Below are positions 1 through 5,182 of a DNA stretch of 5,355 nucleotides, one piece after another. How positions within the stretch are numbered: the stretch's first letter is position 1; every line of letters begins with the position of its first letter. The notes below the pieces were generated by a model. It ran no database searches and was not told the origin of the DNA. It was given only the letters and a program-made list of their open reading frames with translations. The DNA comes from DATIJJ01 sp039936115 (GTDB lineage Bacteria > Pseudomonadota > Gammaproteobacteria > DSM-16500), in contig JBDTIZ010000114.1 of the NCBI GenBank assembly GCA_039936115.1, positions 1 to 5,355 of the forward strand. The letters are read 5' to 3'. Position numbers and translations under genes: made by a program.

Positions 1-98
1 TTTTGTAGGGGCGAACCTATGTGTTCGCCCAGCGGCCTAAATATGCAACATTATTTCTTCGATAGAGAGGGCGAACACACAGGTTCGCCCCTACAAAA
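1..98. repeat. BIME-like pair of inverted REP hairpins with GTAG heads
   Basis: Bases 1-30 and 69-98 are reverse complements of each other with a single mismatch (A at 19 in the left arm). Each arm is itself a hairpin: GGGCGAAC, a 6-nt loop (CTATGT on the left, ACACAG on the right), then GTTCGCCC, so each stem has 8 perfect pairs. Each hairpin is preceded, reading inward from the outside, by TTTTGTAG, so a GTAG tetranucleotide sits at the foot of the stem. GTAG or GGAG followed by a hairpin is the known signature of REP elements mobilised by RAYT (Y1-family) transposases, and two inverted REPs form a BIME. The 38-bp spacer (31-68) shows no gene. No RAYT gene is in the window, so the element would have been moved in trans. 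It begins at base 1, so flanking copies may be cut off. Confidence 0.85.
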
Positions 99-321
99 GC
101 AAACAAATCTGCAACAACACCGGCTTATCCGCGGTATCCAGTCAAATTGACATAGACTTCTCACCCGGGCTTTTAGATTTGCGTAGATACCAATGTAAAA
201 GCATGCGGGCATAACTAGAGTCCTCCTGCGGCCTCACATCTCTTCTCACGATTAAAGCGTATCTTGATGCTCTATCATTGATTGTGATACCCTCCCGGCC
301 TTCGCTGAACTGACAAGTCTT
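99..321. other. Intergenic stretch without a supported gene
   Basis: Between the BIME and gene 1 lies DNA more GC-rich than the genes. An open frame on the minus strand (142-363, 73 codons) can start only at a TTG and has no ribosome binding site. Its product is Arg/Ser-rich and matches no family I know. It also runs through the palindrome and ribosome binding site of gene 1. I see no tRNA, no riboswitch and no clear terminator. The stretch could be the decayed remnant of an older gene or the leader of gene 1. A CTGACA at 310-315 resembles a -35 box, but no good -10 follows at the right spacing. Confidence 0.4.
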
Positions 322-337
322 TTTTGCGCTCGCAAAA
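322..337. promoter_or_regulatory. 16-bp palindrome upstream of gene 1 (possible operator)
   Basis: TTTTGCG, a 2-bp centre (CT), then CGCAAAA gives a perfect 7-bp inverted repeat. It ends 31 bases before the gene 1 ATG and follows a CTGACA that could be a -35 box (310-315). Symmetry and position fit a binding site for a dimeric regulator. As RNA it would form only a weak 6-bp, AT-rich stem with a 4-nt loop, so an operator is likelier than a terminator. No regulator gene is in the window to pair with it. Confidence 0.4.
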
Positions 338-353
338 CGTCGATGTAAATAAA

Positions 354-358
354 AAGGA
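354..358 (+). promoter_or_regulatory. Ribosome binding site of gene 1
   Basis: AAGGA at 354-358 lies 10 bases before the ATG at 369. It decides the start. The longer frame from TTG at 324 has no Shine-Dalgarno sequence, its start codon lies inside the 322-337 palindrome, and it would only add a polar N-terminal leader. Confidence 0.7.
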
Positions 359-368
359 TACAAACAAA

Positions 369-2309
369 ATGTTACAACTTCTAAACGAAATCTTTCTAAT
401 TACACTCACTGGCTTTGTAGCAATAGAAGGCATATCCTTCATAGGCTTAAATAAGTATTTCGATCAGTTCGCCGCGGCTATTATTACAGCTTTTCGCGAA
501 ACCATAAAAACCCATATCGATGAAGACACTTCTCTTGAAGCAAACGAAAATGAAACCAATTTTTTAAAAGTATTGATGGTCTCTATGATCGCAATGTCTG
601 CCTGGTTTTTCACCCTACTCAAATTTTCAAAAAAAGAAATATCATTAGAAAAGCATTATGAAATTGCAACTGGCTTTGCTCAATTTAAAAAACAAGTATT
701 GATAAAGAAAATTGATTTTTATTATTATTATTTTAAATTAAATTTGATTTCGGTTCAGACAAAAGGTAATGCGCAAGAACATTACAGTTATAAAAATACA
801 TTGAAAGGATTTATAACGCATTTAACACAGGATGAATACTCTAATCTTCCTATAATATCATTGTCGAATCTCTGGATGTTGGTCGCCATGCTTAAACACA
901 ACATCATTTCTTTCAAGAACCATCCTGACTATCAAAAACTTTCAACGAAAATCAATTTTCATTATCGCTCGCTTATCACTCTGCTAGATAACGTAAAAGA
1001 AGTACACCAAGAAGAAAAAAAGATTGAACAAATTCACCCTTTAATGCAAATTCCCGAGCTTAATGGCAAACTCAAATATCAAAACATCACTGGATTAAGC
1101 GTCCTGGTACTTAATAAAAAAACACGTCTTCCTGAAGTTTTTGAATACAAGTGTTTTTCTAATAAAGAAGAAGTAGCTGTTCGACTTGCTCTGCTTATTG
1201 GAATGGGAATTAAAACACACTTAATTTCTGAAGAATCTCATACAAATGCTCAGATAATTGAGTTCATCACGCAACAATACAATGCAGCAATTGAAGTTCA
1301 AAAAAAATCTCCAAATATTCATGTAGTCAATGTAAGCCATGTTATACCCGCTTCAATATCCGACATAAAACATAAAGAAACGCCAACGTTTCCTAATTAT
1401 GTTTCGACATCACCTGTCATGACTCACCCTGGTAAGACCGCAACATCAAAACGTCGTCATAAAAATCAGCCTAAAAAAACGGAATCTGATTTCCAACCCG
1501 TTGCTCAACCGACAACCACTCAGCAAACAGTAGCAGTGCATGCACGAAAAAACGTTCGATTCTTAACATTTAATAACTCTCCCGATGAATCTGATCCAAG
1601 GACACCCACATGGCGTGACGATTTCTCATGGGATAAGATAAAACGAGTGCTAGAGATAAATTTTTTTTATCACATTGCATCGCCCAGCGAACCGTCAAGC
1701 AGCGTTAAAATGATTACATCCATTCGACAATCGCGTGAAAATCGTCTGGTAGTGTACAAACCTAGAAATAAACCTGAACTGCCTCCAAGCTCACCACCGG
1801 CTTCTTTTATTCCAACATCAGACAGCACTGATTGTGATTGGCCGCGTCTTCCGTCACAAAAAATAGCAAGACCCCTCTTACCATTGCCTACGAATGAAGA
1901 AAAAAAACGCGAAGCTCTAGATCAAGCTACACCTCTGCCTAGACAGGTTAATGCAGCACTGCAGACAAAACCGAAATTGACTAAACTATATGATCAATCT
2001 CGATCAATTCGCCAGATGACGCTAAGCCAGCAACAAGAGCTTTATCATAATGTGACCCTTCTTGAAGCTGAAATACGCATAAATAAAGGAATAAAAACAC
2101 CAAATTCATTGCTTGTAGCACCGATTGCGACTTTACCCGTACTACCGAGCAATCCTTTTTATTCACAAGTACGTATTTATGGGGCTGACAGCGCGCTACG
2201 TTGCAGCCTTTTCATCTCACCCAGTTTTCAGCCCGGCGATATTATTGATATTCAGATGCCGCCCGAGCCAATTGTCTACCCAAGAGGACCCATAGTTAGT
2301 TCGAACTAA
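369..2309 (+). CDS. Two-pass membrane protein with long Pro/Ser/Thr-rich C-terminal region, function unknown
   Basis: I do not recognise the family. From ATG 369 the product has 646 residues. Two hydrophobic segments, about 4-27 and 65-86, flank an acidic, amphipathic loop (about 28-64), so the N-terminus forms a membrane hairpin. A helical, basic region follows (about 87-220), with four consecutive tyrosines near 118-121. Residues about 230-310 look like a small alpha/beta unit with alternating strands and helices. About 335-540 is low in hydrophobics and rich in Pro, Ser, Thr, Lys and Arg, probably disordered. It contains a basic cluster, KRRHKNQPKK (361-370), and a KNVRF (394-398) that resembles the RVxF docking motif for protein phosphatase 1. 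The last ~60 residues are more ordered and Pro/Ile/Val-rich, ending PEPIVYPRGPIVSSN. No catalytic motif is visible. It is the first of three co-oriented genes, 81 bp before the next. The architecture would fit a bacterial membrane protein or a secreted effector, and the sequence does not decide between them. Confidence 0.85.
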   Translation: MLQLLNEIFLITLTGFVAIEGISFIGLNKYFDQFAAAIITAFRETIKTHIDEDTSLEANENETNFLKVLMVSMIAMSAWFFTLLKFSKKEISLEKHYEIATGFAQFKKQVLIKKIDFYYYYFKLNLISVQTKGNAQEHYSYKNTLKGFITHLTQDEYSNLPIISLSNLWMLVAMLKHNIISFKNHPDYQKLSTKINFHYRSLITLLDNVKEVHQEEKKIEQIHPLMQIPELNGKLKYQNITGLSVLVLNKKTRLPEVFEYKCFSNKEEVAVRLALLIGMGIKTHLISEESHTNAQIIEFITQQYNAAIEVQKKSPNIHVVNVSHVIPASISDIKHKETPTFPNYVSTSPVMTHPGKTATSKRRHKNQPKKTESDFQPVAQPTTTQQTVAVHARKNVRFLTFNNSPDESDPRTPTWRDDFSWDKIKRVLEINFFYHIASPSEPSSSVKMITSIRQSRENRLVVYKPRNKPELPPSSPPASFIPTSDSTDCDWPRLPSQKIARPLLPLPTNEEKKREALDQATPLPRQVNAALQTKPKLTKLYDQSRSIRQMTLSQQQELYHNVTLLEAEIRINKGIKTPNSLLVAPIATLPVLPSNPFYSQVRIYGADSALRCSLFISPSFQPGDIIDIQMPPEPIVYPRGPIVSSN

Positions 2310-2324
2310 AACGCATTGAAATGT

Positions 2325-2348
2325 AATAGCTATTGACCATATAGGTCA
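2325..2348. promoter_or_regulatory. Two overlapping palindromes in the gene 1-gene 2 gap (possible operator)
   Basis: AATAGCTATT (2325-2334) is a perfect 10-bp palindrome. Directly overlapping it, TGACC-ATATA-GGTCA (2334-2348) is a 5-bp inverted repeat. The second overlaps the proposed -35 box of gene 2, where a repressor would block RNA polymerase. The stems are too weak and lack the T-run expected of an intrinsic terminator for gene 1. Confidence 0.35.
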
Positions 2349-2361
2349 TTTAGTGGACAAT
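2333..2361 (+). promoter_or_regulatory. Candidate sigma-70 promoter for gene 2
   Basis: TTGACC (2333-2338, five of six matches to TTGACA) and GACAAT (2356-2361, four of six to TATAAT) are separated by exactly 17 bp. Transcription would start near 2368, leaving a leader of roughly 23 nt. If real, gene 2, and perhaps gene 3, can be expressed independently of gene 1. Confidence 0.4.
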
Positions 2362-2379
2362 ATGTGCAACTTGGCACAT
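2362..2379. repeat. Small inverted repeat just before gene 2
   Basis: ATGTGC-AACTTG-GCACAT is a perfect 6-bp inverted repeat with a 6-nt loop, ending 11 bases before the gene 2 ATG. It lies at or just after the predicted transcription start. It could be an operator half-site pair or a short leader hairpin that limits ribosome access, since gene 2 lacks a good Shine-Dalgarno sequence. Confidence 0.35.
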
Positions 2380-2390
2380 GAGACACTCTA

Positions 2391-2891
2391 ATGCAGCAAC
2401 GAACTCCGCTTAGTAACGCTTTTGCCCTACTTATTGGGTCGCTATTGTTTATTCATTCATCCGCCGACACAGCTATGACAGATTCAACAAATATTACCTT
2501 AGCGAATACTACAAACACCTCAGGCACCGCTAATAATCCAATGGATGATGCCTATGGAAACCGTGTATTGCTGATTATGGCTGCGATTATAGGCATTTGT
2601 ATCTTTTTAGGTGTTCGTATAAGTCGGGCTTGCCGAGAAGGTGACTGTGACCACTTACCTGAGAATTATGAAGGATATTCTGCTGGTTCTTTAAAAATAC
2701 CAGCAAGAGCCGAAGAAGAAAAACCTAGATCCACTCCGATTAACTATGATCCCCGTCAATTCAAAAAGAAATTCCAACAACCTCTTTTATCAGCGCCAGA
2801 CCCTATACAAGCATCCGATCTTGATGAAGTGCTAGTGCCTATACCGATTGATGATCTTTCACAGAACGATCCAAGATCCTTACATTTGTAA
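2391..2891 (+). CDS. Small single-pass membrane protein with signal peptide and hydrophilic tail, function unknown
   Basis: I do not recognise the family. The 166-residue product starts with a typical signal peptide: MQQR, a hydrophobic core at about 9-21, and a likely cleavage after A25 (HSSA) or A28. A short Thr/Asn-rich stretch (about 29-50) follows, with three N-x-S/T triplets (N34, N39, N42). Next come a transmembrane helix (about 57-76) and a basic stop-transfer flank (RISRACREGDC). The remaining ~85 residues are polar: acidic or Pro-rich, with a KKK cluster at about 125-127 and an acidic end (DLDEVLVPIPIDDL). Cleavage would give a type I membrane protein with a tiny exterior part and a cytoplasmic tail; without cleavage it spans twice. 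The start has only a weak GAGA-like ribosome site at 2380-2383, but the in-frame GTG upstream (2364) runs into a stop. It lies 81 bp after gene 1 and 89 bp before gene 3, on the same strand. Confidence 0.75.
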   Translation: MQQRTPLSNAFALLIGSLLFIHSSADTAMTDSTNITLANTTNTSGTANNPMDDAYGNRVLLIMAAIIGICIFLGVRISRACREGDCDHLPENYEGYSAGSLKIPARAEEEKPRSTPINYDPRQFKKKFQQPLLSAPDPIQASDLDEVLVPIPIDDLSQNDPRSLHL

Positions 2892-2910
2892 TATAAGGAT
2901 TTCTTAAGTA

Positions 2911-2939
2911 TTGATCCCGTAGAATGCGCAACACATAAC
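2911..2939 (+). promoter_or_regulatory. Weak candidate promoter for gene 3
   Basis: TTGATC (2911-2916) and CATAAC (2934-2939) are 17 bp apart, each matching four of six consensus bases. The spacing is good but the boxes are mediocre, and AT-rich gaps give such pairs by chance. Gene 3 could equally be read through from gene 2. Confidence 0.25.
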
Positions 2940-2968
2940 TAGCTCCATAAAATAAACTATTAAATCTT

Positions 2969-2973
2969 AAGGA
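2969..2973 (+). promoter_or_regulatory. Ribosome binding site of gene 3
   Basis: AAGGA (2969-2973, within TTAAGGAA) lies 7 bases before the ATG at 2981. This is close to ideal spacing and fixes the start. The GGA core is also what a CsrA-type repressor would bind, but no second site with a clear hairpin is visible. Confidence 0.75.
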
Positions 2974-2980
2974 ATTTACA

Positions 2981-5182
2981 ATGTTAACATCATATAAACC
3001 ACTGCCAGCTGAAGAGCAAGATCAATCACTTTTTCGCTTACAAGGCTTATCCATCAGTGAAAGCAAAAGTGGAGATGTTGATCTTGATATTCTTGCACCG
3101 GATGAAAATGATCTGTTGCAGTATAATGAGCAGTGGATAAGTCATAAAAAAAATAGAACTGAATATGATCTCTTTAAAATCAGCTCTGGATATGAAACAC
3201 CGTCTGTCGATATATCGCTCGAAGAACTTAATCAAGCATTAACTGAAAAAACAACTCTCTGGAAAGAAGCTAAAAACGATGACAAACGATTATATGCAGC
3301 AGTCGTTGAATATGCACAAACTTGTATACAAGTAGCAGAACATTATAAAGGTCTATCAAAACAGTATAACTCCACAACAAACGCACCAGAAGATAACAAC
3401 TTAAAAGAAGTAGTTGAAAAAGCTACGCGTTTATACACTGATGCACTGAGCTTACTAGCACAAGAGATGTATAAGTCGGCAAAAAAGATTGGTATTAAAG
3501 ATGACGTTAGAGCGAGAAAATTACTTTCTCTACTTCTTTATTGCTGCCGAATACTTAAAGCCGATCCAAACATAGACGTTGATAAAAAGAAAAATCCACT
3601 TTTATATTTATTAAAACTAGCTTCTGGTGTGGAACCTTCGGCTAATTTTATCGACGCGAATGAAAAATGGTTAATTAATTCCATACGAAGTTATATTAAG
3701 TCTACAGCAGTTAAAGGTTATAAAGAGTTATATTTAGCACTTACGCAGCTCATACATGGTAAGTTAACAGTACCCTTAAAACAAGAATATGCAAATATTT
3801 TCATTAAAATCGCAGAAGTAAGCGCAGAAAATAAAGATGCACTTCTCCACCTTCAAGAGCACAAAGAAGACACGCCATTAAATCTTTTACAAAAAATTAT
3901 TAAAGAAGTCATCTCAACAGAAGATACACTTCAACAGTGTTATCAAACAGTTTTGCAATCAAATGACCATGAAGAATTTCATCCAGTTTTTACTGAACTT
4001 GATAAATTAAGCACTGCATTATTTTTACCACTAAAAGAACTTTATAATTCCTCGGCAAACATTCTGAAACAGTTTCATGCACTCATGGCAGTTTTCACTG
4101 ATAAAAATTTTATAAAGTACAACGATTTGATGTGTTCGCAAATACTTGCGCATGCAAACTTAAATGATCCTTTAGCGCAAAGCATTTTTTCGCCTGTGCA
4201 AAGACCAGGTAGATATAAACTGTTTTTAGAAAGTATGGGAAAAAGTATTGCAGAGGAGTTTACTGATGCAAGCCGCATTCTATCTAAAGTTACGACTATC
4301 TATAAATCTTATCTTAACCAATTTAATTATCATATTGCTTTACACGAAATCGACACAGAGAAAGAACGAACTGAAGAAGCTGTTAAAATAAAAAAACCTG
4401 TTGCCAAACCAGTTCCTGCGCCTCTAGATCCAGAAGATGCCGACATAAATATCCAGCCAGCACGAAATGAAGCACCACAAAAACCTAAATGGCAAATCTG
4501 GGCGCCTGTCATTGCAAAAATTCTTGTTGGGGCGGCACTGATTGCTGCTGCTAGCTTGCTTGGCCCTGTCGGCACACTCCTTGGTTTTGCGATTACAAAA
4601 TTATTGCTAGGCGCTGGTATCGCTGCAGTTGTTGCTCCGTTTGCTTCTAAAATTTGGCAAGGAATAAAAAATAAATTTAATTTTAGTTCCACATCACGTA
4701 GATATCTTGGCCTAGGTTTAAGTGTAGTTGCAGGCGCGGCTCTCATTGGTTCAGGTGTAGGTATTCCGTTTAGTTTAGCGTTAGGTGGCGGTGCAATGGC
4801 GGCTACCTTAGCCGCTTGCAAAGCAGGTTGCATGGCCTTGAAAAGATGCTTTGGTGGTGGCAGTGTTAATGCTAATAACAAAACAGATAATGATTTGAAT
4901 GAACAACTCTTGCAGCCGCCAATAGACTTAGGTGGCAGTAGCATCTCATCGGTTGCTGGCAATGGTGTTACACTCTCTACCGCATTTACAAAACGAGCGC
5001 TTGCTGCTACGGCAGTAAAAGAAGTAAAAACGAGCGAACCAGCTACTGCAGTGTATGAGACAGATTCTTCATCAAATTATTCACACGCTCATTTTAAACC
5101 TGTTGTCTACCCAGGCGAAGTTCTTGCTACTGATGAGCTTTTAGCAGCAAGAAAAAAGCATAACGCACAGCCTTCTATATAA
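2981..5182 (+). CDS. Membrane-anchored protein with Dbl-homology (RhoGEF-like) domain, candidate effector
   Basis: The 733-residue product probably promotes GDP/GTP exchange on a Rho-family GTPase. That is inferred from its domain, because bacteria have no Rho proteins of their own. Residues 1-80 are acidic and polar. About 81-300 is mostly helical and unassigned. About 303-450 matches the Dbl-homology fold in order: CR1-like IIKEVISTEDTL (306-317), CR2-like FTELDKLSTALFLPL (337-351), FIKYNDLM (377-384), CR3 SPVQRPGRYKLFLES (404-418), and a last helix ending in LNQFN (445-449). E309, R411 and N446 sit where the exchange-critical Glu, Lys/Arg and Asn occur. The usual PH domain is absent. A Lys/Pro-rich linker (about 468-503) leads to four Gly/Ala-rich hydrophobic segments (about 506-527, 530-552, 575-593 and 594-618), then a polar Ser/Thr-rich tail. 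There is no N-terminal signal peptide, which fits C-terminal-signal secretion (type IV) but does not prove it. The gene start is secure; exchange activity is likely but unproven. Confidence 0.9.
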   Translation: MLTSYKPLPAEEQDQSLFRLQGLSISESKSGDVDLDILAPDENDLLQYNEQWISHKKNRTEYDLFKISSGYETPSVDISLEELNQALTEKTTLWKEAKNDDKRLYAAVVEYAQTCIQVAEHYKGLSKQYNSTTNAPEDNNLKEVVEKATRLYTDALSLLAQEMYKSAKKIGIKDDVRARKLLSLLLYCCRILKADPNIDVDKKKNPLLYLLKLASGVEPSANFIDANEKWLINSIRSYIKSTAVKGYKELYLALTQLIHGKLTVPLKQEYANIFIKIAEVSAENKDALLHLQEHKEDTPLNLLQKIIKEVISTEDTLQQCYQTVLQSNDHEEFHPVFTELDKLSTALFLPLKELYNSSANILKQFHALMAVFTDKNFIKYNDLMCSQILAHANLNDPLAQSIFSPVQRPGRYKLFLESMGKSIAEEFTDASRILSKVTTIYKSYLNQFNYHIALHEIDTEKERTEEAVKIKKPVAKPVPAPLDPEDADINIQPARNEAPQKPKWQIWAPVIAKILVGAALIAAASLLGPVGTLLGFAITKLLLGAGIAAVVAPFASKIWQGIKNKFNFSSTSRRYLGLGLSVVAGAALIGSGVGIPFSLALGGGAMAATLAACKAGCMALKRCFGGGSVNANNKTDNDLNEQLLQPPIDLGGSSISSVAGNGVTLSTAFTKRALAATAVKEVKTSEPATAVYETDSSSNYSHAHFKPVVYPGEVLATDELLAARKKHNAQPSI
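3887..4330 (+). other. Dbl-homology (RhoGEF) domain encoded within gene 3
   Basis: This marks residues about 303-450. The core evidence is PVQR-x-x-RY-x-L-x-L/F-E (405-417), the strongest signature of eukaryotic Dbl proteins (PVQRIpRYpLLLkeL). About 100 residues before it stands E-V-I-S-T-E (309-314), matching the CR1 pattern E-L-I-x-T-E. The spacing from R411 to N446 (35 residues) is close to that between the equivalent Lys and Asn of Tiam1. The stretch between CR1 and CR3 is shorter than usual, about 102 residues from E309 to R411 against nearly 150 in Tiam1. The fold is therefore either compact, or the true CR1 lies further upstream. Confidence 0.75.
4490..4834 (+). other. Two hydrophobic helical hairpins after the DH domain of gene 3
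   Basis: Residues about 504-618 hold four hydrophobic stretches rich in Gly and Ala, arranged as two hairpins. They are separated by a basic, aromatic linker (about 555-574, with KIWQGIKNKF and TSRRY). A Cys/Lys-containing stretch (CKAGCMALKRCF) follows the last one. Hydrophobic hairpins of this kind insert into membranes in many secreted effectors. Here they replace the PH domain that normally places Dbl proteins at phosphoinositides. The base composition is more GC-rich than the rest of the gene, as Gly/Ala codons require. Confidence 0.7.

Noticed and set aside
1..98. CRISPR array or intrinsic terminator
   Set aside because: There are only two arms, and they are inverted instead of direct repeats. 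The GTAG-headed nested hairpins fit a REP pair much better.
142..363. Open frame on the minus strand, 73 codons, starting at TTG
   Set aside because: It has no ribosome binding site and only a TTG start. It overlaps the palindrome and ribosome site of gene 1, and its Arg/Ser-rich product has no recognisable domain.
324..368. TTG at 324 as the start of gene 1, adding 15 residues
   Set aside because: It has no Shine-Dalgarno sequence, and the codon lies inside the 322-337 palindrome. ATG 369 has AAGGA at good spacing and places the membrane hairpin directly at the N-terminus.
1659..1669. Runs of eight T or A in gene 1 (near 1661-1668 and 1910-1917) as phase-variation tracts
   Set aside because: Eight-base A/T runs are expected in a gene this AT-rich, the frame is intact across both, and neither lies near the start or a promoter.
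1981..2166. Antisense open frame within gene 1
   Set aside because: It is short and wholly inside gene 1, with no start signals or recognisable product.
3047..4278. Short antisense open frames within gene 3 (3047-3235 and 4075-4278)
   Set aside because: Both lie opposite well-supported coding sequence. The second covers the conserved CR3 motif, whose plus-strand reading is clearly the constrained one.
4330..4962. Long open frame (210 codons) antisense to gene 3
   Set aside because: It mirrors the Gly/Ala-rich hydrophobic and Pro-rich part of gene 3, where stop codons are rare on the other strand. The product is Ala/Pro-rich with no domain or ribosome site.
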